From assembly GCA_014650415.1 (NCBI GenBank), contig BMUX01000010.1, forward strand, positions 247,702 through 311,701: 64,000 bases of DNA. The letters run 5' to 3'. The notes beneath the pieces were generated by a model, which worked only from the letters and a program-made list of their open reading frames with translations, made no database searches and was not told the DNA's origin. Of the stretch, positions 49,994 to 58,829 are shown piece after piece (the stretch's first letter is position 1; every line of letters starts with the position of its first letter). The translations under genes were made by a program, and so were the position numbers. This DNA comes from Streptomyces spiroverticillatus. GTDB lineage: Bacteria; Actinomycetota; Actinomycetes; Streptomycetales; Streptomycetaceae.

Positions 49994-52809
49994 CCGCCGC
50001 CGTGCAGAAGTCCCCCGGCGCGGACTTCGACGCCCTGCGCACCCAACTCCAGGACGCGGCAGCCGAGTTCGCCGACGGCCCCGGCGCACTGGAGGGCATC
50101 CTCCTCGGCCTCGTCGACGACGTCGACCGCGCCGCCCGCGAACCCTTGGAGATCTTCCCCGTCTGCCACCACTCGCCCGCCTCCGCCACCGCGATGGCCC
50201 GCCGGCTGCGCGAGAAGCAGCCCAAGGTGATCTACCTCGAACTCTGCGAGGACATGACGCCGCTCCTCACCGAGCTGCGCAACTGCCGCCTCCCGGTGGC
50301 CGTCCAGGCCTTCGCCGCCGAGGTCGAGGGCTTCCCCGCCGACTGGGCGCCGCTCTCCGTCGTCGCCCCGATCACCGAGGCCTCCGCCGAGTACCAGGCC
50401 ATCGCGTACGCACTCGACACCCCCGGCGTCGAACTCGTCCTGGTCGACCGCTCCACCGACCACGTCTTCCAGTGGCGCACCCGCGAGGAAGCCGCCGAGG
50501 CCCCGGCCGCGCCCGATCCCGACGCCCCGCCCGCCGAGGAGGAGGCCGCGCTGCACGGCGACGCGGTCGGCGTCGAGATCGGCGACCTGCGCCCACGCTT
50601 CGCCGAGCTGGAGGAACACCTCCTGCGGCACGGCGGGACCCGCCACTGGTCGGAATGGTGGAGCCTGTTCGTCGAACAGCCGCTCGGCGAGGCGGACGTC
50701 GACCACGAGACGTACCGCCAGGTCATGTTCCTCATCGGCAGCCTCTTCCGCAGGCTCGCCCCGGGCAACGGGGCACGCGTCGAGGTCGACGAGGAGCGCG
50801 AGCGGTACATGTGGACGCGGATGCGCGCCCACCTCGCCGCCACCGGCACCGACCCCGACGACTGCCTGTACGTCTGCGGGGCGTTCCACGCCGCCAGCCG
50901 GGTCGCCGAGTTCGGGCTGCACGGCAGCGACACGTACGAGATCACCCCGCCCAGCGGCAGCACCTGGCAGTACGGGCTGATCCCGTCCAGCCACTCCGCC
51001 ATCGAGGCCCAGTTCGGCCTCGCCGCCGGGTCGGTGTCGATCGCCGCGACCCAGTGGGCGAAGAACCTGAAGCGTACGAAGGTGCGGCCGTACCGGCTGG
51101 CCGGGCAGGCCGGGCAGGCCGGGACCAAGAAGCCCGCCGGGTCACGGGCGGTGGCCGCCGTCCCCGACCCCGAGCCCGCCGACAAGCTGTCCGGCTTCCT
51201 GCGACGGGCCCCCGTCGTCGACTCCGTCGACGAGGCCGAACTCCTCGGCTGGTCCGTGGAGATCGTCCGCGCCGCCCGCAAGGCCGGATACCTCGCCTCG
51301 ACGGCCGACGCCATCGCCGTGTACGAGACGTCGATCCTGCTCGCCGGGATGCGCGAACGCGCCAGGCCCACCCCGTACGACTTCCAGGACGCGGCCGTCA
51401 CCTGCATCGAGAAGGACAGCGTGCCCGGCAGGCGCGACGTCCGCAGGCTGGTCGAGATCATGATGGGCGGGGACCGGATCGGCCGCGTCGGGTACGAGGC
51501 GCTGCCGCCGCTGGCACGCGACGTCCACGACCGGCTCGCCCCGCTCGGCCTCAACCTCGAACAGCGCGGTGTGAAGCGGGCGTTGCTCGACCTGGCCGGG
51601 AACCCCGCGCTCCGGCAGTGCTCCGACGTGCTGTGGATGCTGCGCCGCCTGCTGCCGCGCGGCGCCGCCCGCCCCATCATGGGCGAGCGCGCACTCGGCG
51701 AGCAGTCCCTCCAGGAGTCCTGGGACCTCGCCCTCGGCACCCACCAGCGAGAACTCATCGAGCTGGGCTACGAGGGCGTCAGCCTCGAACAGGTCCTGGA
51801 ACAGCGGCTGCGGCGCGCCGCCCACGACCCGCAGGCCACCACCGCGACCGTCCTTGCGGCCGTCGAGGAGGCGACGCTCTACCTGCGCAGCCGCCGCCTC
51901 GCCGACGAACTCGGCACCCGCGCCCTGGAGGTCCTCGCCGCCGAACGCACCGTCGACGGCGCACCGGACGTCCTGCGCCGGGTCCGCCGCCTCCTCGCGT
52001 ACTACCGCACCTCCGAGCCCTCGCTCCCGCAGTGGATCGAATCCTTCGTCAAGACCGGTTACGCGCACTACTGCACGCTGCTGCCCACCGCCTTCACCGA
52101 CGAGGACGCCACGGCACGGCAGGTCGCGGCGATGCTGGGCTTCCTGTTCAGCATGGAGGGCCTGGCCCTCTCGCTCGGCTGCGACCGTACGCAACTGGAG
52201 CTGGCCGTCGCTCAGTCCCACCCGCAGGAGCAGTCCCGCACGGCCCTGCTGTGGGCGGCACAGGTCCACCTCGGTCTGCTCACCCGGGACGAACTGCGCT
52301 CCCGCTGCGACGCGCTGCTGGCCAACCCGCTCGTGCTGCCCGCCTACCCGCGCTACCTCAGCGGTCTGCTGCACGCCCTGGAGCCGGTGCCGCACCTGGT
52401 GGACTTCGTCGTGGAGGCGGTGTCGAACGCCTTCGCCCGTCTCCCGGACCGGGTGCTCCTGCCGTGGCTGCCCACGCTGATCACCACCCTGCGCGCGGAC
52501 GGCGCGGACCTGGCCGCCCGGCTCACCCGCGAGGCCGGCCGCGTCTTCCCCGGACGGCTCGCGGCGCTGGACACGTGGACACCGCCGTGGCGGGAGCAGC
52601 CGGTGCTCATCGGCCAGTCGGCCGCCCCCGCGGCCGGGCGTGCCGCCCTGCTCACCGCACACCCGGCGACGTGCGACGCGCTGGCCGGGCTGCTGGGCTG
52701 CGAGGACCCGTGGGGGACGGGCGACCTCCCTTCCGAGGGCGGCGCTGCGCTCCTCGACCGCTTCCCGGAGACCGCCGGGGCATGGGAGGCGCTGCTGGCG
52801 ACGGCCTGA
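49990..52809 (+). CDS. DUF5682-family protein, YehM-like
   Basis: A 939-residue protein. The N-terminal domain carries the family hallmark FPVCHHSPASA (near residue 57), followed by VIYLELCEDMTPLLTEL and VYVCGAFHAA-like His motifs, a layout recalling ChaN/TraB-type metal hydrolase folds. The large C-terminal half is helical (LLRRGAARPIMGERALGEQS, LLAYYRTSEPSLPQWIESF). It has no membrane segment. In yeh-like systems DUF5682 is the invariant partner of MoxR and VWA and is proposed as an effector. The C-terminal 300 residues may be a second helical module. It is the last gene of the operon. Confidence 0.85.
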   Translation: MTAAVQKSPGADFDALRTQLQDAAAEFADGPGALEGILLGLVDDVDRAAREPLEIFPVCHHSPASATAMARRLREKQPKVIYLELCEDMTPLLTELRNCRLPVAVQAFAAEVEGFPADWAPLSVVAPITEASAEYQAIAYALDTPGVELVLVDRSTDHVFQWRTREEAAEAPAAPDPDAPPAEEEAALHGDAVGVEIGDLRPRFAELEEHLLRHGGTRHWSEWWSLFVEQPLGEADVDHETYRQVMFLIGSLFRRLAPGNGARVEVDEERERYMWTRMRAHLAATGTDPDDCLYVCGAFHAASRVAEFGLHGSDTYEITPPSGSTWQYGLIPSSHSAIEAQFGLAAGSVSIAATQWAKNLKRTKVRPYRLAGQAGQAGTKKPAGSRAVAAVPDPEPADKLSGFLRRAPVVDSVDEAELLGWSVEIVRAARKAGYLASTADAIAVYETSILLAGMRERARPTPYDFQDAAVTCIEKDSVPGRRDVRRLVEIMMGGDRIGRVGYEALPPLARDVHDRLAPLGLNLEQRGVKRALLDLAGNPALRQCSDVLWMLRRLLPRGAARPIMGERALGEQSLQESWDLALGTHQRELIELGYEGVSLEQVLEQRLRRAAHDPQATTATVLAAVEEATLYLRSRRLADELGTRALEVLAAERTVDGAPDVLRRVRRLLAYYRTSEPSLPQWIESFVKTGYAHYCTLLPTAFTDEDATARQVAAMLGFLFSMEGLALSLGCDRTQLELAVAQSHPQEQSRTALLWAAQVHLGLLTRDELRSRCDALLANPLVLPAYPRYLSGLLHALEPVPHLVDFVVEAVSNAFARLPDRVLLPWLPTLITTLRADGADLAARLTREAGRVFPGRLAALDTWTPPWREQPVLIGQSAAPAAGRAALLTAHPATCDALAGLLGCEDPWGTGDLPSEGGAALLDRFPETAGAWEALLATA

Positions 52810-52811
52810 CG

Positions 52812-52825
52812 GGGGCTCGCGCCCC
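52812..52825. terminator. Short hairpin between convergent genes
   Basis: GGGGC (52812-52816) pairs with GCCCC (52821-52825) around TCGC, 2 bp after the DUF5682 stop and 3 bp before the convergent gene's stop. The stem is short, so termination is possible but weak. Confidence 0.4.
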
Positions 52826-52828
52826 GAC

Positions 52829-53260
52829 TCAGCGGATGGTGGCCCCGTACACATGGTCCACCGGGACCGCCATCAGCACCCGGCGGTCGGCGACCATCAC
52901 CGTCCGGTACTCGTCCCAGTCCGGGTGCTCCCCGGCGGCCCGCCGGTAGTAGTCCACCAGGGCCCCCACCTCGGGGCCGTGCGGGTCGGTCCCCGGGCCG
53001 ATGAGCTTCGCGACGCCCTCGGCGGTGGCCCAGGAGGTCCCGTCGGGGCTGGTGACCTCCAGAGTGGCGCGCGGATCGCGGCGCAGGTTCGCCGTCTTCG
53101 CGCGCCCCTCGGTCATGGAGACGTACAGGATGCCGGTCTCGACGTCGTAGAACGGCTGGACGGGGGAGAGCTGAGGTCGTCCGTCCGCCTTGATGGTGGC
53201 GAGCACGCCGAGCCGGCTGGCGGCGAGGAGGGCACGGGGATCGAATGAGGAAGAGGTCAT
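52829..53260 (-). CDS. PPOX-class (F420- or FMN-dependent) oxidoreductase
   Basis: A 143-residue split-barrel protein: LLAASRLGVLATIKADGRPQ, then LYVSMTEGRAKTANLRRDPR, then VTSPDGTSWATAEGVA. This is the pattern of the TIGR03618-type actinobacterial PPOX enzymes, many of which use cofactor F420. Start at 53260 fits the family's N-terminus; nine more codons upstream are open. It converges on the DUF5682 gene and lies 79 bp downstream of the P450 gene on the same strand, so it may supply a redox step with it. Confidence 0.87.
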   Translation of the reverse strand: MTSSSFDPRALLAASRLGVLATIKADGRPQLSPVQPFYDVETGILYVSMTEGRAKTANLRRDPRATLEVTSPDGTSWATAEGVAKLIGPGTDPHGPEVGALVDYYRRAAGEHPDWDEYRTVMVADRRVLMAVPVDHVYGATIR

Positions 53261-53339
53261 GTGCAGGTCCAAGTCCCGTGCCCGCACCGGTTATTCCTTC
53301 ACGGCGCCGTACGTCGCACCACGAGTCACACCGCGGCCG

Positions 53340-54545
53340 TCACACCACGACCGGCAGCTCCCGCAGGCCGCGCATGACGAAGTTGGGCCGCCGTTCGGGC
53401 TCGGCGGCCGGGCGCAGGCCGGGGGCCTGGGCGAGCAGCGCGCGCAGGGAGGCGGCGAGTTCGATACGGGCCAGGGGTGCGCCGATGCAGTAGTGGATGC
53501 CCGCGCTGAAGGAGATGTGCGGGTTGTCCTGCCGGGCCAGGTCGAGCCGCTCGGGGTCGGCGAAGACGGCCGGGTCGTGGTTGGCGGAGCCGAAGAGGAG
53601 GGCGACCTCCGAGCCGCGGGGGATCTTCACGCCGTCGACCTCGATGTCGTCGAGCACCCAGCGTTCGAAGAGCTGGAGGGGGGTGTCGAACCGCATCAGC
53701 TCCTCCACGGCCGAAGGGATGAGCTCCTGCGGGTTCGCGCGGAGGGCGGCGAGCTGGTCGGGGTGCTGGAAGAGGGCGTGCCAGCCGTTGGTGGTGGCGT
53801 TGACGGTGGCCTCGTGGCCGGCGTTGAGCAGGAGGACGCACGTCGAGATCACCTCCTGCTCGGTGAGGCGCTCGCCGTCCTCGTGCGCGGCGATGAGACC
53901 GGAGAGGAGGTCGTCGCCGGGGGAGCGGCGGCGGAAGGCGATCAGGTCCCGGAGGTAGGCGCTGAAGTCGAGGGAGGCGCGGACGGCCCGCTCGGCGGTC
54001 TCCGGGGAGGGGTTCAGCTCGTACATGCCGCAGATGTCGGCGGACCAGGGACGCAGGGGAGCACGGTCCGCCTCCGGGATCCCCAGCATCTGCGCGATCA
54101 CGGCGACGGGGAGGGGCTCGGCGACGGCGGCGAGGAGATCCCCGCCGCCGTTCGCGACGAGGTCCGCCACGAGGTCGGAGGCCAGTTGGTCGATGTACGG
54201 GGTGAGGCGGGCGACCGTGCGCGGGGTGAAGGCCTGCGAGACCAGCCGGCGGATCCGGGTGTGGTCCGGGGCCTCCAGGTCGAGCATGCCGTGGTCGTTG
54301 AGGGTGTGGAACGGCTCGTGCTCCGGGGGAGGGGCGGTGCGGCCGAACTCCTCGTGGGTGAAGCGGTGCTGGTACGTCCGCCCCAGGCGACGGTCGCGGA
54401 GGAGGGCGGATACGTCGGCGTGGTGCGGGATCAGCCACTGGCCGGTGGGCTCGAAGTGGTGGGCGCGGGTGCGGGAGCGGAGGCGGGCGTAGGCGGGGTA
54501 CGGATCGCGGAGGAACTCCGGCGACCAGGGGTCGAACTCGTTCAT
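53340..54545 (-). CDS. Cytochrome P450
   Basis: A 401-residue soluble bacterial P450. Heme ligand Cys353 lies in FSAGIHYCIGAPLAR. The I-helix oxygen-binding motif is LLLNAGHEATVN, with His in place of the more common acid before the Glu, as in many streptomycete CYPs. The ExxR pair is in AVEELMRFD and the nearby ERWVLD. DHTRIRRLVSQAFTP is the C-helix motif. It inserts oxygen into a small molecule and needs a ferredoxin, but none is encoded next to it. The substrate is unknown. Confidence 0.95.
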   Translation of the reverse strand: MNEFDPWSPEFLRDPYPAYARLRSRTRAHHFEPTGQWLIPHHADVSALLRDRRLGRTYQHRFTHEEFGRTAPPPEHEPFHTLNDHGMLDLEAPDHTRIRRLVSQAFTPRTVARLTPYIDQLASDLVADLVANGGGDLLAAVAEPLPVAVIAQMLGIPEADRAPLRPWSADICGMYELNPSPETAERAVRASLDFSAYLRDLIAFRRRSPGDDLLSGLIAAHEDGERLTEQEVISTCVLLLNAGHEATVNATTNGWHALFQHPDQLAALRANPQELIPSAVEELMRFDTPLQLFERWVLDDIEVDGVKIPRGSEVALLFGSANHDPAVFADPERLDLARQDNPHISFSAGIHYCIGAPLARIELAASLRALLAQAPGLRPAAEPERRPNFVMRGLRELPVVV

Positions 54546-54663
54546 CCGCCGACGCTAACCGCCGCTCCCGGGGCATGACCAGCCCTCCCGGCTGTCCCGC
54601 TGCCCTCGGCGCGGCCCGCCCGGCCTTCCTGGGAGCCGTCCGCCCCGCTTCCCGGCGAGCCGG

Positions 54664-55473
54664 TCAGCGCGAAGTCGGCGACGGTGGCGTCGAGCGGGCC
54701 GTGGGCTCGGGCGAGCTGTCGTACTCGTCGTGGCGACGCAACCAGAAGTCGGTCTCGTTGCGACCGAGCGGTGCGCGGTCGAGCCACTGGTTCATGACCC
54801 AGAGGCCGTCCAGACCACGCGCGTAGGCCGAGTAGGTGTGGTGGACCACGCCGTCCTTGAGCGCGAACGCGCTCACACCGGCGCCTTCTCGCCAGTACGT
54901 CGCCCAGTCCGTTCCGACGCTCGACGCCATCGCGTCAAGCCGGGAACTGTCCATGCCCTCCGGCGGCCTGTAGTCCGTCGTGCGGAAGTTGTACTCGACG
55001 GCTCCCGCGTGCCACTGCTCCTCCGTGTGCGACGCCTGGAAATCGTAGGTGAAATCACTGCCGAACGAGGACGCCCACGGAAAGTCCCAGCCCATCCTCC
55101 GCTTGTACGCCTGCAGTTGTGCCAGCGGTGCCCGCGACACCGCGCAGAGCGTGACGTCGTGGTGCGCCAGGTGGGCGACTGATCCGTTGAAGCCGTCCGC
55201 GATCGCCGAGCAGAACGTGCACCCCGCCGCGTACTCGGGCCCGAACATGAAGTGGTAGACGAGTAATTGCGAGCGACCTGCGAAGAGATCAATGAGGGAT
55301 GCCGCGCCCTCGTCATTCTCCAGGCGGTACTCCTTGTCGATCCGGACCCAGGGCAATTCCTGTCGGCGACGCGCCAGTTCGTCGCTGCGGCGGGTCAGAT
55401 CCTTCTCGGCCTCGAGTAGCTCCAGCCGGGCCGCAAGCCACTCCTCACGGGTTCCGGTTTTGTGATCCGTCAC
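54664..55473 (-). CDS. DUF899 (thioredoxin-like) family protein
   Basis: A 269-residue protein of the DUF899 family: the opening REEWLAARLELLEAEKDLTR, then RRRQELPWVRIDKEYRLEND, then LLVYHFMFGPEYAAGCTFCS with a CxxC pair placed as in thioredoxin-like folds. The end MNQWLDRAPLGRNETDFWLR is also conserved. Family members are thought to be thiol-related or dithiol-disulfide proteins; the function is not established. The start is a GTG at 55473 with GGGGAA upstream. Confidence 0.88.
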   Translation of the reverse strand: MTDHKTGTREEWLAARLELLEAEKDLTRRSDELARRRQELPWVRIDKEYRLENDEGAASLIDLFAGRSQLLVYHFMFGPEYAAGCTFCSAIADGFNGSVAHLAHHDVTLCAVSRAPLAQLQAYKRRMGWDFPWASSFGSDFTYDFQASHTEEQWHAGAVEYNFRTTDYRPPEGMDSSRLDAMASSVGTDWATYWREGAGVSAFALKDGVVHHTYSAYARGLDGLWVMNQWLDRAPLGRNETDFWLRRHDEYDSSPEPTARSTPPSPTSR

Positions 55474-55553
55474 TGTTTTCCCCGTTCCGCTGCCTCAGCA
55501 GCGCGCTTAATGTCCGCCAACTGCCCATGTCAGTGGGCCGCGAGCGTGGCAAT

Positions 55554-55700
55554 TCACTGTGCCGGCGCAACCGCTCCGTGCGCCGATGGCCGCAGAGAAT
55601 ACCCCACCTGTTTCCCGAAACGGCCACCGGAAAATAAACCAACTGAGCAATTCAGGAGATGACAACTTTGAGCCGAGCCTGTGATGTTTGCCTGGTCCAT
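55554..55700 (-). CDS. Possible 48-residue peptide gene with a TTA codon
   Basis: An ATG at 55700 has GGAAAGGG 7 nt upstream and opens a 48-codon frame. The peptide begins MDQANITGSAQSCHLLNCSV and contains two Cys, then LFSGGRFGKQVGYSL. It uses A/T-rich codons, including TTA, the rare codon read by the bldA tRNA in streptomycetes, so translation could be developmentally limited. It starts 33 bp after the hydrolase gene on the same strand. The codon use does not look like a typical Streptomyces gene, so it may be chance. Confidence 0.3.
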   Translation of the reverse strand: MDQANITGSAQSCHLLNCSVGLFSGGRFGKQVGYSLRPSAHGAVAPAQ

Positions 55701-55732
55701 TCTGTTGCCCTTTCCAACCTTGCGGCAGGCCC

Positions 55733-56596
55733 TTAGGCCTCCAGCACCGCCCGCAGCACCCTCGCGAATTCCGCCGGCTCCCCCTTCTGGCCGAATTCGC
55801 CGCCCAGGAAGCCCCCGTGGTGGCTCGGGAACCAGGTCAGCGGGAGGTCGAGCCGGTCCGCCACCCCCGCCGCCGTACGCCCCGTCATCTCGCTCTCCGA
55901 CTCCCGCCCGGCCGCGATCACGACCCGCGTCGTCGCCGTCCGCAGTGCCTCGAAGTCCGGCCGGTGGCCCGTGCAGGTGCGCAGGTTCTGGCCGAGCAGC
56001 GCGTCGTCGCGCGAGCCGTCGTCCTCTGTCGGCAGGCCGAAGGCCGCCGGGTCCGGCGCGGGCCCGTCCGTCCAGTTCTCCGGGAACGGGCCCTTGTGCA
56101 TCGCCGCCGCGATGAACTTCGCCATCCCGGCCCCGAACCCGTCGCGCAGGTACGTCTCGCGGATGTCCGCCAGCACGCGCAGCGCGACCTCCCGGTCCGG
56201 CAGGACCTCCGCGAGCGGCGGCTCGTGTGCGACCAGCGTGCGGATCAGGGAGGGGTGGCGTGCCACCAGGGCCAGAGCGTTGACCGCACCGCCACTGCTC
56301 GCGAACACGTCGAGCGGCCCCTCGGCCACCGCCTCGACGACCGCCCGGACGTCCTCCGCGTGCTGCTCGGGGTTCGACTCCGTGGCCCCGTCCGTGCGCG
56401 TGCTCCGGTCGACGCCCCGGGGGTCGTACGTGATCACCGTACGGTCCCTGAAGTGCGAGGCCAGCGAGACGAATCCGGCGGCGCTCATCGGCGAGCCGAT
56501 CAGGAGCAGGGGGGTGCCTCCGGCTGAGCCGGGGCGCACGTCGTAGGCGAGGGTGGCCCCGGCCACGGACAGCGTGCGGGTCTCGGGTGAGGTCAT
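55733..56596 (-). CDS. Alpha/beta hydrolase
   Basis: A 287-residue hydrolase: oxyanion region LLLIGSPM, strand VITYDPRGVDRS, nucleophile elbow DVFASSGGAVNAL (SSGG, Ser), acid strand TRVVIAAGRESES, and a His in WFPSHHGGFLGG. AGGAG lies 8 nt before the ATG. It is transcribed divergently from the MarR-GNAT regulator, whose palindromic operator lies in the shared region, so it is the likely target of that regulator. The substrate is unknown. Confidence 0.9.
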   Translation of the reverse strand: MTSPETRTLSVAGATLAYDVRPGSAGGTPLLLIGSPMSAAGFVSLASHFRDRTVITYDPRGVDRSTRTDGATESNPEQHAEDVRAVVEAVAEGPLDVFASSGGAVNALALVARHPSLIRTLVAHEPPLAEVLPDREVALRVLADIRETYLRDGFGAGMAKFIAAAMHKGPFPENWTDGPAPDPAAFGLPTEDDGSRDDALLGQNLRTCTGHRPDFEALRTATTRVVIAAGRESESEMTGRTAAGVADRLDLPLTWFPSHHGGFLGGEFGQKGEPAEFARVLRAVLEA

Positions 56597-56725
56597 GTTC
56601 GGCTCCTGGGCGAGGTGAGGAAGTGGATCTGTCTGCGCTTCTGGGAGGTAGACCCCGGCGAGGCGCGGAACTCATCGCCTGATCAGCACTCTTTTTGGCC
56701 GCATCCCCGGGCGTACGAAGAATTG

Positions 56726-56741
56726 TCTGACTAGAGTCAGA
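56726..56741. promoter_or_regulatory. MarR-type operator
   Basis: TCTGACT (56726-56732) and AGTCAGA (56735-56741) are perfect inverted arms around AG, ending 2 bp before the regulator's ATG. It would block the regulator's own start and is placed between divergent genes. Confidence 0.7.
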
Positions 56742-56743
56742 GA

Positions 56744-57637
56744 ATGGACGCGGAGCAGATTCACCGGGTACGACAGTTCAACCGCACCGTCACCGAGCGC
56801 GTGGGCGTGCTCCACGAGCGCTATCTCGGGCTCGGCCGGCCCGTCGGCGAGGCCAGGCTGCTCTGGGAGATCGGGGAGCAGGGGTGCGAGGTGCGGGAGT
56901 TGCGGGAGCGGCTCGGGGGACTGGACTCCGGGTATGTGAGCCGGCTGCTGCGCGCGCTGGAGGGTGCGGGGCTGGTGACGGTCGGCGCCCTGGAGCGCGA
57001 CCGGCGGGTGCGTACGGTGCGGCTGACCGACGCCGGACGCGCTGAACGGGACGTACTCGACCGGCGCAGTGACCGGGCCGCCGCCGCCCTCCTGGAGCCG
57101 CTCGACGACAGCCGGCGGGACCGGCTCGTCGCCGCGATGGGCGAGGTGGAGCGGCTGCTGACCGCCGCCACGGTCACCGTGGACGCCGTCGACCCCGGGC
57201 ACCCGGACGCCGAGCACTGTCTGCGGGCGTACTACGCCGAGCTGGCCGAGAGCTTCGAGTCGGGATTCGATCCCGTACGGAGTCTGCTGCCGGACACGGG
57301 GGAACTCCGTTCGCCCCAGGGGGTGTTCCTCGTCGCCCGGCTGCACGGCGAGCCCGTCGGCTGTGCCGGGATGAAGCTGCTGCCCGGGGCCCCGGCCGCC
57401 GAGATCAAGCGCATGTGGGTCGATCCCCGCACCCGGGGCCTCGGGCTCGGCCGCCGCTTCCTGGCCGAGCTGGAGACCCGGGCCGCCGGGCGCGGATTCG
57501 ACACCGTACGCCTGGACACGAACAGGGCGTTGAGCACCGCCGTCGGCCTCTACCACTCGTGCGGGTTCCAGGAGGTGGCCGCCTTCAACGACGAGCCGTA
57601 CGCCCATCATTGGTTCGAGAAGCGGATCGGCGGGTGA
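56744..57637 (+). CDS. MarR-GNAT fusion regulator
   Basis: A 297-residue fusion. Residues 1-145 are a MarR winged helix (RLLWEIGEQGCEVRELRERL, SGYVSRLLRALEGAGLV, RRVRTVRLTDAGRAE). Residues 155-297 are a GNAT acetyltransferase with the CoA loop KRMWVDPRTRGLGLGRRFL and end SCGFQEVAAFNDEPYAHHWF. Such fusions are known in actinobacteria; the acetyltransferase part may sense or modify the same ligand. The ATG directly follows the operator palindrome and has no clear ribosome site, so the message may be leaderless. Divergent hydrolase gene is the probable target. Confidence 0.92.
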   Translation: MDAEQIHRVRQFNRTVTERVGVLHERYLGLGRPVGEARLLWEIGEQGCEVRELRERLGGLDSGYVSRLLRALEGAGLVTVGALERDRRVRTVRLTDAGRAERDVLDRRSDRAAAALLEPLDDSRRDRLVAAMGEVERLLTAATVTVDAVDPGHPDAEHCLRAYYAELAESFESGFDPVRSLLPDTGELRSPQGVFLVARLHGEPVGCAGMKLLPGAPAAEIKRMWVDPRTRGLGLGRRFLAELETRAAGRGFDTVRLDTNRALSTAVGLYHSCGFQEVAAFNDEPYAHHWFEKRIGG

Positions 57638-57641
57638 CGCT

Positions 57642-58829
57642 TCAGCGCGCCGCCGGTTCGAGGAACGCGTCGAAGGGCGCCGGGAGTTGGGCCCAGCCGC
57701 TTGGCCCCGCCGCGTACTCCGCGTCCGTCAGGAGGCAGGAGTCCAGGAGGCGGGACAGTCCTTCGCGGTCCAGGCCCGGTGAGGTGAACACCAAGTGCTG
57801 GCAGCAGTCGCCGTGTTCGGGGTGCCAGTCCAGCGCCGCGGCCGTCCGCCGGATCGGCGACTCCAGCTCCCACGCCGCGTCCGGCAGCCCCGCCAGCCAC
57901 GGCCCCGAAGCCTCCACGCACAGCGCGCCGCCCGCACAGTCCCACGCCAGCAGCGTGTCCGGCCGGTCCGCGAGCCAGAAGCGGCCCCGGCTGCGCACCG
58001 CCCCGCAGCACAGCTCCTCCAGCGCGTCGAAGAGCCTGCCGGGGTGGAAGGGCCGGTGCCGGTGCCAGACCAGGGTGGACACCCCGGCCTCGTCCGCCTC
58101 CTGGGGGAGCCGGGCGCACGCCGGATGCTGAGCCGCAGCCGCGGCCTCGACATCGAATCCGGCCAGGGCGGCCCGTACCAAATCCAATGAATCGGCCGGT
58201 ACTTGACGGGCCGTCGGGTGGAGCTGCGCGAGCAGCGCCCGGTCCTCCGCGTCCGCACGCTCCTCGTCCACGAGCGCGAGCACGGAGGCGTACTCCAGCT
58301 GCCGCGCCCAGGTGTCTCCCACCGCCCGCCGGTCCGACGCGGCGACGGCGAGCCCCGCCTCCGCGAGATCGTCGCCGTTGCCCAGATGTGCGAGTACGAG
58401 GGCGGGGTCGACGGCGGTGATCACCCCGGTCAGCCGCAGGCTCTCGCCACCGTGCGCAGCGACCACCTCGGCCATCGCACGCGGTTCCACCGAGTCCCAC
58501 AGCTCCACGACCGCGAGCCGGGTGAGCCCGAGCGCGGCGATGCGCCGAAGCTCCGGCAGCAGGTCCGCGCGCAGGGCGCAGCACGCGCAGTCGTTGACCA
58601 GCGGGGTCTCGCCCCGGGTCAGCTCGCCCGTGGCTTCGCGGACCGTGCGCAGCACCGGCCCCGACCCGTGCGCGCGGGCCGCCTCCGACAGGTCGTGGTG
58701 CAGCGCGACACTGCCGGGGACGGCCGCCAGGAGCCGGTCCACCACCTGGCGGCGGGCGTCCGCGTGGAGCCCGCCGACCAGGGCGACCGCCAGCGGGGGC
58801 GGTCCGAGCGCTTCCGGTGCTGCTTCCAT
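57642..58829 (-). CDS. CobW-like protein lacking the GTP-binding P-loop
   Basis: A 395-residue CobW/COG0523 relative. The metal motif CxCC is present (NDCACCALRADL), as are the strand LAVVELWDSVEP and the C-terminal CobW-C domain with GRFWLADRPDTLLAWDCAGG and HPEHGDCCQHLVFT. The N-terminal loop reads LVGGLHADARRQVV, without the GKT/S of a working P-loop, so GTP binding is doubtful. It overlaps the L31 gene by one base (TGATG). Placement in a zinc-starvation cluster suggests a role in zinc handling or delivery. Confidence 0.88.
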   Translation of the reverse strand: MEAAPEALGPPPLAVALVGGLHADARRQVVDRLLAAVPGSVALHHDLSEAARAHGSGPVLRTVREATGELTRGETPLVNDCACCALRADLLPELRRIAALGLTRLAVVELWDSVEPRAMAEVVAAHGGESLRLTGVITAVDPALVLAHLGNGDDLAEAGLAVAASDRRAVGDTWARQLEYASVLALVDEERADAEDRALLAQLHPTARQVPADSLDLVRAALAGFDVEAAAAAQHPACARLPQEADEAGVSTLVWHRHRPFHPGRLFDALEELCCGAVRSRGRFWLADRPDTLLAWDCAGGALCVEASGPWLAGLPDAAWELESPIRRTAAALDWHPEHGDCCQHLVFTSPGLDREGLSRLLDSCLLTDAEYAAGPSGWAQLPAPFDAFLEPAAR

